From Burkholderiaceae bacterium (lineage in GTDB: Bacteria; Pseudomonadota; Gammaproteobacteria; Burkholderiales; Burkholderiaceae), in the NCBI GenBank assembly GCA_947450225.1, contig CANFUO010000001.1:46918-110917 (forward strand): a stretch of 64,000 nucleotides of DNA. Direction: 5' to 3'. How positions within the stretch are numbered: position 1 is the first letter of the stretch; each line of letters starts with the position of its first letter. Shown here piece by piece: positions 56,033 through 64,000 of the stretch. Under the pieces are notes generated by a model. That model was given only the letters and a program-made list of their open reading frames with translations. It was not told the DNA's origin and did no database searches. Both the position numbers and the translations under genes were made by a program.

Positions 56033-57028
56033 TCAGAATAAGTCTGGGTTAATTGCAACGACTACTTTACCCATGGCTTGTCGTGATGCCAAATGTTCTA
56101 TTGCCTCTACAGCATCTTGAAAAGCAAATGTTTTAGTAATTATTGGCTTAATTTTGTTTTGTAAAATCAGTTCCATAATAAAGTCCATATTTTGCAAATG
56201 TAAATCTGGGTTCCTTCTTATCCAGTCACCCCAGAAGACTCCCATAATATTTCTTTCTGATAGCAATGCTAGATTAAGGGGTATTTTTGGTATAGCACCC
56301 GAGGCAAAACCAACGACTAAATGACGGCCTCGCCAAGCTAGACTACGCAGTGCAATCTCCGAGTAATGACCACCAACGGGATCATAAACAACGTCACAAC
56401 CTCGTTGCTGCGTTATTTCTTTAATGCGAGTTTTTAAATCTTCTTTTTCGTAATTAATGGACTCATGAGCGCCTAGGCTTTTACAAAAGTCTAATTTCAA
56501 ATCAGAAGATGCACAAGCAATTACCTTCGCGCCGATGACATTGGCTAATTCAATGGCGGCAGCACCAACGCCACCAGAAGCTCCTAAGATAAGGATTGTT
56601 TCTTCTGCCTGCAGTTTGGCAACATTATTTAATGCATGTAAAGAAGTGCCATACGTTAAAGTTATAGCAGCCCCCATAGCTAAAGGGATTGAGTCTGGAA
56701 GGGGTATTACACGGTCAATATCAACCGCAATTTTCTCAGCAAAACCACCATAACTTGGTGCACAAAATATGCGATCACCAATTTTAAAATCTTTTACATC
56801 ACTACCTAGAGCACAAATAACCCCTGATATTTCATGTCCTGGCGAAAAAGGAAATGGAGGCTTCGTTTGATATAAACCTTGAACCATGAGCGCATCTGGA
56901 AAATTAACCGCAGCATAAGCTACGTTTACAAGAACTTGATTCGCCAAGGGAACTGGATCTTGCAGTTCTTTAATTTGTAGTTGTGCAATTGGTCCAAAGG
57001 ACTCACATAACAGAGCTTTCATCGTCAT
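56033..57028 (-). CDS. Zinc-independent NAD(P)H:quinone oxidoreductase-family (MDR) enzyme
   Basis: 331-residue medium-chain dehydrogenase/reductase of the quinone oxidoreductase/enoyl reductase group. Hallmarks: NYAAVNFPDALM-like segment (AYAAVNFPDALMVQG near 38), FSPGHEISGVI near 62 and the nucleotide motif ILILGASGGVGAAAIELAN near 142. No zinc-ligand cysteines are present. It may reduce an enoyl-CoA or a quinone. Met1 or Met3 could be the start. Confidence 0.88.
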   Translation of the reverse strand: MTMKALLCESFGPIAQLQIKELQDPVPLANQVLVNVAYAAVNFPDALMVQGLYQTKPPFPFSPGHEISGVICALGSDVKDFKIGDRIFCAPSYGGFAEKIAVDIDRVIPLPDSIPLAMGAAITLTYGTSLHALNNVAKLQAEETILILGASGGVGAAAIELANVIGAKVIACASSDLKLDFCKSLGAHESINYEKEDLKTRIKEITQQRGCDVVYDPVGGHYSEIALRSLAWRGRHLVVGFASGAIPKIPLNLALLSERNIMGVFWGDWIRRNPDLHLQNMDFIMELILQNKIKPIITKTFAFQDAVEAIEHLASRQAMGKVVVAINPDLF

Positions 57029-57880
57029 TTAAAGTGCCTCAGGATTATTTAACGAAAGAATAGATTGCATACGTCGTTCAATCAAAGGATTAATTCGTTG
57101 ATGAGGAATAATGTAGAACTGGTTCTTAACTACAGCCTTAAAAACTTCTTCAGCAATTTGAGTGGCAGTCAATCTGCCTGATTGAACTGCTTGAGCCATA
57201 TTCTTTTCATATTCAATAGAAAGCTCGTCCTTTGGTTCTAGATGTTCCCCAAAACGTTCAGGCCTATTTTTCTGCGACTGATGTATTTGAGTCGGCACCC
57301 AGGCAGGACATAAGACAGAAACCCCCAGATTCGATTGCAATTCTTGTAATTCAAAATACAGTGTTTCCGATAATGTAACAACACCATGTTTGGATGCGCT
57401 ATAAGCAGCCATACCTGGAGTGCTAATAAGTCCAGCAACAGATGCTGTATTGACAATATGGGATCTCTCGGGTTGTTCTAGCATGCGTGGAACAAAATGC
57501 CGAATTGCATGGGCAACACTATGCAAATTGACACCAATCAACCATTCCCAGTCTGCCGCAGTATGTTCCCAGCTTAAGCGATTTAAACACACGCCCGCAT
57601 TATTACAAAGCAACTCAACAGAGCCAAAACGTTTAAAACTTAATTCACAAAGATTTGCAATATCGGCTTCTTGACTCACGTCTGTTTTAACAAGTAATGT
57701 TTTGCTATCGACAAGTTTCAATTGCGCTTTCACTTCCTGCAACATATCGAAATTGATATCTGACAATACAATATTCATCTGCCGAAGGTTTGCTTGTTTA
57801 ACCAGTTCTAAACCTATGCCACTAGCAGCACCAGTAATAACAACGGTACGATTATCTAATTGAAGATCTTGATTACTCAT
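57029..57880 (-). CDS. Short-chain dehydrogenase/reductase
   Basis: 283-residue classical SDR: VVITGAASGIGLELVKQA near 13, NNAGVCLN near 92, catalytic Ser in NTASVAG near 143 and YSASKHGV (Tyr/Lys) near 160. Substrate unknown; the operon suggests an acyl-CoA-linked or alicyclic alcohol. Its ATG overlaps the ComB-like stop (ATGA) and its stop abuts the MDR gene. Confidence 0.9.
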   Translation of the reverse strand: MSNQDLQLDNRTVVITGAASGIGLELVKQANLRQMNIVLSDINFDMLQEVKAQLKLVDSKTLLVKTDVSQEADIANLCELSFKRFGSVELLCNNAGVCLNRLSWEHTAADWEWLIGVNLHSVAHAIRHFVPRMLEQPERSHIVNTASVAGLISTPGMAAYSASKHGVVTLSETLYFELQELQSNLGVSVLCPAWVPTQIHQSQKNRPERFGEHLEPKDELSIEYEKNMAQAVQSGRLTATQIAEEVFKAVVKNQFYIIPHQRINPLIERRMQSILSLNNPEAL

Positions 57881-58608
57881 GTAATTAACTCAACGTTTCC
57901 ATGGGGTGTTAAATAAGGGACTATAGGGTAGATATCTTTTTGCGCAGCAAAAGCAACTTCATTTTGCCATTCTCTGTTATTTAAAAGCTGACCTACTCTT
58001 GAGAGGTTTAATAAATCAATGGAAGAACCGCTATTATGAAAAATCTTCGCTGCCATCGCGCTATCAGAAAGTTGCAAGGTATTATGCGAAAAGGTATTTA
58101 ACAAACACTCAACAAAATATCCGGCGCCATAAAAATCCTCAATATTGAATTGATCACTTGAGCCCGAGCAGACAATCAAAATATTACTCTTGGCATAATT
58201 TTTAAAAAGGTGATTGGTTACAGCCTGAGCATTCAACAATGATCCCACATAGGTGATTTGGGTATTTTTACACTCTGTTAGTGCAACTGTGCCATTGGTT
58301 GTGCAATACACTAATCGCGAATCAAGCATCCCGGCTTCCAAAAGCGCAATAGGAGTAGGTTGAATAAATCCCGATAAAGTATCCGCATTGAGTTCTCCCG
58401 AAAACTTATACCCTTGATATTGCTCTTGTTGTTGCAAAACCAAAGCTTCATCATAATTCCTGACGGGTACAACCTCTTTACAACCATTTGCTAAAGCAGT
58501 CACAATCGAACTCGTTGCAATGAGGATATCAAGAACAATGACAACTTTATCGCTGATTTGTTCCTTTTTTAACTCAGATTTATTGGTTAAAACATGTAGT
58601 TTTGGCAT
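57877..58608 (-). CDS. ComB-like (2-phosphosulfolactate phosphatase family) protein
   Basis: 243-residue member of the ComB family (COG2045), Mg-dependent phosphatases first described for coenzyme M synthesis. Family blocks are present: VVIVLDILIATSSIVTALANG near 22-42, GYKFSGELNADTLSGF near 66, YCTTNGTVAL near 100, VGSLLNAQAV near 121 and CSGSSDQFNIEDFYGAGYFVE near 146. The usual Arg in the D-x-L-R-A-T motif is Ile here, and the N-S-P motif after the GF is altered, so specificity probably differs. Tight coupling to an SDR within an acyl-CoA operon is unexpected for ComB. No other coenzyme M or sulfolactate gene is nearby. Confidence 0.8.
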   Translation of the reverse strand: MPKLHVLTNKSELKKEQISDKVVIVLDILIATSSIVTALANGCKEVVPVRNYDEALVLQQQEQYQGYKFSGELNADTLSGFIQPTPIALLEAGMLDSRLVYCTTNGTVALTECKNTQITYVGSLLNAQAVTNHLFKNYAKSNILIVCSGSSDQFNIEDFYGAGYFVECLLNTFSHNTLQLSDSAMAAKIFHNSGSSIDLLNLSRVGQLLNNREWQNEVAFAAQKDIYPIVPYLTPHGNVELIT

Positions 58609-58614
58609 GATTGT

Positions 58615-59088
58615 TTAGTTACTTGGTCGTTTTTCGTACATACACCATGCTTCGATCGTTGTTGTTAATTCATTATGTTGGTTATAGCAACTCCAGCGAG
58701 ATAACATCATTCCAAGATGAGGCTTACTGTTGAGTGACTTTGTTTCTAAAATTTCCACAATCGTTTTTAAAGTATCACCAGGGCGTATTGGCTTTATCCA
58801 TTTCAAGCTCTCAAGTCCGGGAGAGCCAACTGATGAAGAATTAATCATAAAGCTGTCGCACACCATACGCATCATCAATGCGCCAGTTTGCCAACCGCTT
58901 GCAATGAGGCCTTTAAACTGGGTTTCTTCTGCTGCTTGTTTATTCACATGAAAACGTTGGGGATCATATTGACTGGCAAAGTCAATAATTTGGGATTCAG
59001 AAATCGTTATTGAGCCACATTCAATAGTTTGGCCTTTGACAAAATCTTCCCAATAATAAAATCTCTTTATATCTTTTTCAGCTGACAT
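58615..59088 (-). CDS. MaoC-family hot-dog dehydratase
   Basis: About 157 residues, MaoC dehydratase-like: YYWEDFVKGQTIECGSITI start region, then DFASQYDPQRFHVNKQAAEETQFKGLIASGWQTGALMMRM in pieces near 35-75, carrying the hydratase Asp/His pair. The ATG at 59088 is preferred; an in-frame GTG at 59100 lies inside the upstream thioesterase gene and would add four residues. It precedes the ComB-like gene by 6 nt. Confidence 0.85.
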   Translation of the reverse strand: MSAEKDIKRFYYWEDFVKGQTIECGSITISESQIIDFASQYDPQRFHVNKQAAEETQFKGLIASGWQTGALMMRMVCDSFMINSSSVGSPGLESLKWIKPIRPGDTLKTIVEILETKSLNSKPHLGMMLSRWSCYNQHNELTTTIEAWCMYEKRPSN

Positions 59089-59092
59089 TGAT

Positions 59093-59548
59093 TTATGCAC
59101 TCACTTTTTGAAGACGTTGTAAAACCGCAAAAACACCGCTCGTTCTGAGAATTAACTTTTCACCAACCTTTAGATAACAATCAGCAAAACTCATTTTGGC
59201 ACCAATTTTATGAATATTTATTTCTGTATGTACCCAATCACCAGGTTTTGGGCTTGCAATAAAGTCGGCATTTAAATGAACTGTAACTAATTTTTGAGGA
59301 GGATCGGTTGCTCTGGATAGGTTATATCCCAGCGCAGAATCTGCCATAGAAATTAACATACCCCCATGCGCAGAACCCCAAATATTGGTATGTTTGTCTT
59401 CAATATGAATACCAAAGACTCTTTCTGCACGCCCATTCTCATGGACTTCGTTTTTAAAGTACCAGGGCCCTAGCAAACTGAGAAATTTCTCAGCTTTTTC
59501 AGACATAGGGTGTTGATAAAAGCCTTCTGGAATAGTTAATTCGGACAT
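59093..59548 (-). CDS. PaaI-type hot-dog thioesterase
   Basis: 151-residue thioesterase-like protein with NIWGSAHGGMLISMADSALGYNL near 55 (HGG and Asp of the active site) and VTVHLNADFIASPKPGDWV near 85. It is the second PaaI-type gene of the same operon, sharing little sequence with the one at 52311. Confidence 0.85.
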   Translation of the reverse strand: MSELTIPEGFYQHPMSEKAEKFLSLLGPWYFKNEVHENGRAERVFGIHIEDKHTNIWGSAHGGMLISMADSALGYNLSRATDPPQKLVTVHLNADFIASPKPGDWVHTEINIHKIGAKMSFADCYLKVGEKLILRTSGVFAVLQRLQKVSA

Positions 59549-59553
59549 AGCGT

Positions 59554-60342
59554 TTAATGGGGTTTAGATACAGATATATTAGGAGCTCTTTTTTCTAAAA
59601 AAGCACGGAGGATTTCTTTTGCGGCTGGCTGTTGCAATAAATGAAGGAACTCTAAAAACTCGGATTCTAGAGTTTCATCTGTGGTCTTTTGATGGTGTTG
59701 CTTTAGTAAGCGCTTTGTGGACAATATTGAATCATGGGGCTTACTTGCCAATTGCTGGCACATCTCAAATCCCTTTAAAAGAATTTGCTCTTTGGGATAA
59801 GACGAATTAATCAAGCCTGCTTGATGGGCAACTGAGGCATCAAAATAATTTCCTAGCAATAACAGTTCATTACTTAATTTATGACCAGCCTTCATCGGCA
59901 ATAAGTAGCTAGAAGCCCCCTCAGGACATAAGCCTAAATTGACAAATGGCAATTGAAATCTCGCCTGAGTTGAGGCGATGACTAGATCGCAGTGTAAAAG
60001 TAGGGTAGTACCAATACCAATGGCATCACCTCCAACAGCAGCCACAATCGGTAAGTGACAGTTGGCAATTGCTTTTAAAAACTGCAAAGCGGAAGATTCT
60101 TCGCTTAGATTGAATTTAACGAACTCACCTAGATCATTTCCAGAAGTAAAGAGGTCTTCTTGGCCGTGGAGGTATATAACCCTAATGTCTTGATTGATAT
60201 GTGCAAATTGAATATTTTTGGTCAAGGATTGATACATAGCTCCTGTTAAGGCATTTTTCTTATCACGACGATAGATTTCTAATTCCAAAATTCCGTTTTT
60301 GTAATTAGCTTTTATGTGATCTGTGGATTCTATTTTTGTCAT
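59554..60342 (-). CDS. Enoyl-CoA hydratase/isomerase (crotonase family)
   Basis: 262-residue crotonase. The oxyanion-hole region LFTSGNDLGEF is near 64 and AAVGGDAIGIGTTLLLHCDLVIAS near 100, followed by FVNLGLCPEGASSYLLP. The Glu positions differ from classical hydratases (Gly-Asp-Ala at the first; Glu near 137 kept), so isomerase activity is also possible. It is the first gene of the ten-gene acyl-CoA operon, divergent from queE across 86 bp. Confidence 0.87.
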   Translation of the reverse strand: MTKIESTDHIKANYKNGILELEIYRRDKKNALTGAMYQSLTKNIQFAHINQDIRVIYLHGQEDLFTSGNDLGEFVKFNLSEESSALQFLKAIANCHLPIVAAVGGDAIGIGTTLLLHCDLVIASTQARFQLPFVNLGLCPEGASSYLLPMKAGHKLSNELLLLGNYFDASVAHQAGLINSSYPKEQILLKGFEMCQQLASKPHDSILSTKRLLKQHHQKTTDETLESEFLEFLHLLQQPAAKEILRAFLEKRAPNISVSKPH

Positions 60343-60428
60343 TGCTTATCAAATGTATTTTTGGACGAAGTCTTTACCTATTATCAATTAAAAATAATTA
60401 CCCCTGTTCAAGTTTAAAATAGATACCT

Positions 60429-61094
60429 ATGTATACAGTAAAAGAAATTTTTAGCACCTTGCAGGGCGAGGGTGCGCATGCTGGAAGAGTTGCGGTATTT
60501 TGCCGATTTTCTGGATGCAACCTATGGTCTGGAAGAGAGGAAGATCGTGCTAACGCTATTTGTCAATTTTGCGATACCGATTTTGTCGGAACCAACGGCC
60601 CTGGTGGCGGAAAATTTGCTACCGCACAAGAGCTAGCGAAGTCAATTGTCGAAGAATGGACCACCATGAATCGCTCGAACAACTACCGTTATGTTGTTTT
60701 TACGGGCGGAGAACCTCTACTGCAACTCGATCAAGAGCTTATAAAAGCATTAAAAGAACAACAATTTCAAATCGCCATAGAAACTAATGGAACGATAATC
60801 CCCCCAACAGGGATTGACTGGGTTTGTGTTAGTCCGAAGGATGGCAGTGATTTACTTGTTCTCCAAGCTGATGAAATCAAGTACATTGTTCCCCAAAAAG
60901 AGCTTATCCCTCAAAAAGAATTGATTTTGCAACGATTAAAGCGTTTTGAACAAATGAATTTTCGACATTTCTTTTTACAAGCAATGGATAGTCCATCTCA
61001 AGCAAAGCATCTCCAACTCGCTATTGAATTATGTAAGGAGCGCCCATTATGGCGTTTAAGTACTCAACAGCATAAATTTTTAAACTTACCGTAA
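60429..61094 (+). CDS. queE: 7-carboxy-7-deazaguanine synthase
   Basis: Radical SAM enzyme that makes the 7-deazaguanine ring of queuosine from 6-carboxytetrahydropterin. The 221-residue protein has EIFSTLQGEGAHAGRVAVFCRFSGCNLW in segments near 6-33 and the extended cluster motif ending CQFCDTDF near 46-53, GGKFA and FTGGEPLLQLD near 90. An odd feature is a tandem hexapeptide, PQKELI twice (60891-60926). It is followed by queD and tadA, a tRNA-modification cluster. Confidence 0.94.
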   Translation: MYTVKEIFSTLQGEGAHAGRVAVFCRFSGCNLWSGREEDRANAICQFCDTDFVGTNGPGGGKFATAQELAKSIVEEWTTMNRSNNYRYVVFTGGEPLLQLDQELIKALKEQQFQIAIETNGTIIPPTGIDWVCVSPKDGSDLLVLQADEIKYIVPQKELIPQKELILQRLKRFEQMNFRHFFLQAMDSPSQAKHLQLAIELCKERPLWRLSTQQHKFLNLP

Positions 61095-61102
61095 AGAAAC
61101 GC

Positions 61103-61561
61103 ATGCAACTCTTTCAAATCACTAGACGAATGGAATTTGATGCTGGACATCGGATTCCCAATCACCAAGGGCAATGCCGACACTTGCATGGGCATCGTTA
61201 TCAAATCGAAGTGACTCTTCAAGGCCAGCTAATACAAACGGCTGGCGCCACGGATGAAGATATGATGATGGATTTTGCCCATATCAAGGCAATTATCCAA
61301 GAATTCATCATTGATCCATGGGACCACTCGTTTTTTGTATCTCATCGCGATCTTCCCCTCATTGAATTTTTAAATACCATACCCGGGCATAAAACCACAG
61401 TCATCGAAGGTATTCCTACGGCTGAAAATTTAGCCAAAATAGCATTTGATATCTTAGCCCCAGTCCTTTTAAAACAATACCAAGGACGCATTCGTTTAAA
61501 ACAACTGCGACTATTCGAAACTCCCAACTGTTGGGCGGATGTTTTTGATGAATCAGATTGA
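61103..61561 (+). CDS. queD: 6-carboxy-5,6,7,8-tetrahydropterin synthase
   Basis: Second step of queuosine synthesis, acting just before QueE. The 152-residue PTPS-family protein has FDAGHRIPNHQGQCRHLHGHRYQIEV in pieces near 12-37: three zinc-ligand His and the catalytic Cys. The second catalytic His is in WDHSFFVSH near 75, and ETPNCWADV is near 140. It starts 8 nt after queE and overlaps tadA. Confidence 0.95.
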   Translation: MQLFQITRRMEFDAGHRIPNHQGQCRHLHGHRYQIEVTLQGQLIQTAGATDEDMMMDFAHIKAIIQEFIIDPWDHSFFVSHRDLPLIEFLNTIPGHKTTVIEGIPTAENLAKIAFDILAPVLLKQYQGRIRLKQLRLFETPNCWADVFDESD

Positions 61562-62015
61562 TCATCACTTTTGGATGAACATCGCCTTAGAAGAGGCGAA
61601 AATTGCGGCCCTACAAGATGAGGTTCCTGTTGGAGCGGTTTTAGTAAAAGATAACCAGGAAATTGCTCGTGGGCATAATATGCCGATTCAAAGTAATGAC
61701 CCAAGCGCTCATGCAGAAATCGTTGTATTACGAAAGGCTGGCCTTCAACTAAATAACTACCGATTACCTAATTTAAGCCTTTACGTCACTTTAGAGCCTT
61801 GCTTGATGTGTGCGGGTGCGATTATGAACTCTCGGATTGCCAAAGTCTTTTATGGTGCAAATGACCCCAAAACTGGCGTAGCCACCAGTGTTTTAAATGT
61901 CTTTGATAATATGCAGCTCAATCATCATTGTCAGATTGAAGGCGGAATCTTAGGCCATGAGTGTGGCGATGTTTTAAAAGACTTTTTTAAAAATAAGCGC
62001 CTGACCAAAGAGTAA
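61548..62015 (+). CDS. tadA: tRNA-specific adenosine deaminase
   Basis: Converts A34 to inosine in the tRNA-Arg(ACG) anticodon. The 155-residue protein carries the cytidine-deaminase zinc motifs: SAHAEIVVLRKAG near 53 (His/Glu) and PCLMCAGAI near 83 (two Cys). The ATG at 61548 gives MNQIDHHFWMNIALEEA; an ATG at 61539 adds three residues. It overlaps the queD 3' end. Confidence 0.95.
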   Translation: MNQIDHHFWMNIALEEAKIAALQDEVPVGAVLVKDNQEIARGHNMPIQSNDPSAHAEIVVLRKAGLQLNNYRLPNLSLYVTLEPCLMCAGAIMNSRIAKVFYGANDPKTGVATSVLNVFDNMQLNHHCQIEGGILGHECGDVLKDFFKNKRLTKE

Positions 62016-62024
62016 AATATTCGC

Positions 62025-62978
62025 ATGATCACCAATCAATTACCAATTGCTTGCTTTGCCCCCTCTGGCAAAGCATTTGATCTGGACGCTGTTGACAGGG
62101 GCTATGGGCATCTGCGTGAGCAGGGGTTCCAACTCCACAATACAGAGTGCACTCAACGAGCATTTCAGAGATTTGCAGGTACTGATACAGAAAGACTACA
62201 TGAAATCAATCACTTACCGGAATTAATTGCGACAATTGGACCGTGTATTGCATTAGCAATTAGGGGAGGGTATGGAATCAGTCGTTTATTACCCCGTATT
62301 GATTGGGATAGATTAGCCATTGCAGTTGATAAAGGCCTCATGATTATTGGCCATAGTGACTTGACTGCCTTACAAATAGGTTTATTGGCAAAAACGGGGC
62401 GCAAAAGCTACTCAGGACCGATGCTCAGCTATGACTTTGGTTGTGAAAGTAAGGACATCTCAAGTTTTACGATGCAAAGCTTTCATCAAGCGATACAACA
62501 TCAGCCACTTCAAACAACGGTAGATGCCAAACAACTTTACTTAGATAGCCAGCAGTTTGATTGCGAAGGCCTATTGTGGGGTGGTAACTTAAGCATTATT
62601 TCCAATTTACTAGGAACATCCTATTTTCCAGATAAATCAATCATTAAAAATGGAATACTTGTGATTGAAGATGTCAATGAGCATCCATATCGTATTGAAC
62701 GTATGCTTCTTCAACTCCTTCAGGCGGGGATTTTGGAGACTCAACAAGCTATTGTTTTTGGGGATTTTTCGAGTTATCAACTCAGTGAGCATGATGCTGG
62801 CTATGACCTTCATTCATGTATCACGCTTTTAAAATCTGAATTGTTACGAATGGGTGCTAAAACACAAGTACTTCATCAACTGCCTTTTGGGCATTGTCGC
62901 GATAAAATTACTCTCCCAATTGGGGTAACTGGCCGAGTTAATGCTCATCAGAATGGATTTATCTTAACAAGTATTTAA
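62025..62978 (+). CDS. ldcA: Muramoyltetrapeptide LD-carboxypeptidase (S66 family)
   Basis: Cytoplasmic serine peptidase that removes the terminal D-Ala from recycled tetrapeptide muropeptides. The 317-residue protein has AIRGGYGISRLLPRIDW near 78, the nucleophile Ser in IIGHSDLTAL near 105, the Glu in VIEDVNEHPYRIERML near 215 and the His in LPFGHCRDKITLPIG near 287. No signal peptide. It starts 9 nt after tadA. Confidence 0.93.
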   Translation: MITNQLPIACFAPSGKAFDLDAVDRGYGHLREQGFQLHNTECTQRAFQRFAGTDTERLHEINHLPELIATIGPCIALAIRGGYGISRLLPRIDWDRLAIAVDKGLMIIGHSDLTALQIGLLAKTGRKSYSGPMLSYDFGCESKDISSFTMQSFHQAIQHQPLQTTVDAKQLYLDSQQFDCEGLLWGGNLSIISNLLGTSYFPDKSIIKNGILVIEDVNEHPYRIERMLLQLLQAGILETQQAIVFGDFSSYQLSEHDAGYDLHSCITLLKSELLRMGAKTQVLHQLPFGHCRDKITLPIGVTGRVNAHQNGFILTSI

Positions 62979-63010
62979 CAATAGCTTGTATAAGATTAAT
63001 CAGCAAATGC

Positions 63011-63016
63011 TAAAAT
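63011..63016 (+). promoter_or_regulatory. Candidate -10 for the ABC-F gene
   Basis: TAAAAT with TTGTAT 19 bp upstream (62986-62991), 46 bp before the GTG start at 63062. Spacing is longer than ideal, so the call is weak. Confidence 0.3.
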
Positions 63017-63061
63017 AGAAAACTTCATTGGCGTTCAATCTAATTTTTTCTGAGTTCTCAC

Positions 63062-64000
63062 GTGCTAGCAACTTCTAATATCACCATGCAGTTTGGGCAA
63101 AAGCCCTTGTTTGAAAATATCACCGTTAAATTTGGTGGTGGCAATCGCTACGGCTTAATTGGCGCTAACGGCTGTGGCAAATCGACATTTATGAAAATTT
63201 TAGGGGGCGAATTAGAGCCTTCTTCTGGGCATGTGATGCTAGAGCCCAATATTCGTTTGGGGAAATTACGACAAGATCAATTTGCATTTGAAGAATTACG
63301 TGTATTAGATGTAGTAATGATGGGCCATGTAGAAATGTGGGCCTCTGCACAAGAACGTGATGCAATTTATGCAAATCCTGATGCATCTGAAGATGATTAT
63401 ATGCATGCGGCAGAACTCGAAGCTAAATATGCGGAATACGGTGGGTATACGGCAGAGGCAAAAGCAGGGGAGCTGTTGTTAGGTGTCGGCGTGCCAATTG
63501 ATCAACATCATGGCTTAATGAGTGCTGTTTCCCCAGGCTGGAAACTCAGGGTTTTATTAGCACAAGCGCTTTTTGCAGACCCAGATGTATTACTGTTAGA
63601 TGAACCAACAAATAACTTAGATATTCATACGATTCATTGGTTAGAAGATGTTCTTAACGAACGTAACAGTACCATGGTGATTATTTCTCATGACCGACAT
63701 TTCCTGAACTCTGTCTGCACACACATGGCAGACATGGACTTCGGCACATTACGAGTATATCCAGGTAATTACGACGACTATATGCTTGCATCAGCTCAAG
63801 CGCGAGCCCAGCAAATGTCTGATAACGCTAAAGCCAAAGATAAAATATCAGAGTTGCAAGACTTTGTGAGACGATTTTCAGCTAACAAATCGAAGGCCCG
63901 TCAGGCCACCTCGAGACAACGTCAACTTGAAAAGATTGAAGTTGCGGACATTAAGCCATCTTCACGTCAAAACCCATTTATCCGCTTTGAACTAGAAAAA
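63062..64000 (+). CDS. ybiT: YbiT-type ABC-F ATPase (5' part, cut by the window end)
   Basis: First 313 codons of an ABC-F protein that acts on ribosomes rather than in transport. The start is GTG, giving [20 protein letters not shown]. The first ATPase domain has Walker [11 protein letters not shown] near 38, the signature region [15 protein letters not shown] near 155 (in place of LSGGE) and Walker [13 protein letters not shown] near 178. The interdomain linker begins near 245 ([17 protein letters not shown]). The opening closely resembles E. coli YbiT. The frame is open to the last base. Confidence 0.92.
   Translation, partial: MLATSNITMQFGQKPLFENITVKFGGGNRYGLIGANGCGKSTFMKILGGELEPSSGHVMLEPNIRLGKLRQDQFAFEELRVLDVVMMGHVEMWASAQERDAIYANPDASEDDYMHAAELEAKYAEYGGYTAEAKAGELLLGVGVPIDQHHGLMSAVSPGWKLRVLLAQALFADPDVLLLDEPTNNLDIHTIHWLEDVLNERNSTMVIISHDRHFLNSVCTHMADMDFGTLRVYPGNYDDYMLASAQARAQQMSDNAKAKDKISELQDFVRRFSANKSKARQATSRQRQLEKIEVADIKPSSRQNPFIRFELEK

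Noticed and set aside
60343..60428. preQ1 riboswitch before queE
   Set aside because: The 86-bp A+T-rich gap has no preQ1-like hairpin plus A-rich tail, and little room for a leader before the ATG.

Overview
The window is A+T-rich DNA from a betaproteobacterium, most likely a Burkholderiaceae lineage near Polynucleobacter. This rests on gene order: dapD-(Spx-like)-dapE-prmB divergent from smc-zipA-ligA, glnD-map divergent from rpsB-tsf-pyrH-frr-uppS-cdsA-dxr-rseP-bamA-skp-lpxD-fabZ-lpxA-lpxB-rnhB, then ppsR/ppsA and smpB/ratA-ratB-guaB-guaA. The species call is inference from synteny and protein style, not from a database search.

Layout. 1-3266 (minus): lysine/diaminopimelate and ribosomal protein L3 methylation genes. 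3404-10125 (plus): chromosome structuring, cell division and DNA ligase. 10122-13531 (minus): nitrogen sensor GlnD and methionine aminopeptidase. 13687-28642 (plus): a long housekeeping run covering translation, UMP kinase, undecaprenyl and phospholipid precursors, MEP isoprenoid synthesis, outer-membrane assembly and lipid A. 28639-31910: PEP synthase and its regulator. 31923-35947 (minus): the Anbu proteasome-like peptidase with its transglutaminase, alpha-E and circularly permuted ATP-grasp partners. 36034-40500: smpB, ratAB and GMP synthesis.

From the 3' end of guaA the region looks accessory. 40489-43508 (about 3 kb) has the structure of a decayed genomic island at the guaA 3' end: a radical SAM gene, a truncated FAD-oxidoreductase fragment, a 45-bp relict of a second guaA 3' end (42690-42734), a vapBC toxin-antitoxin pair, and a 13-bp direct repeat of the guaA end (43496-43508) followed by a now orphan terminator. 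No integrase remains. Next come three orphan TctC-type binding proteins, a flavin monooxygenase, an arylmalonate decarboxylase/maleate isomerase-family protein lacking both usual cysteines, and a signal-less ModA-like protein (43691-49901). A ten-gene minus-strand acyl-CoA operon follows (51256-60342). It pairs an ACAD10/LvaA-like kinase-fold protein with a ComB (2-phosphosulfolactate phosphatase)-family protein but contains no acyl-CoA ligase or acyl-CoA dehydrogenase. The core chromosome resumes at 60429 with queE-queD-tadA-ldcA and the start of a YbiT-type ABC-F gene cut by the window edge.

No tRNA, rRNA, CRISPR array or complete insertion sequence was recognised.
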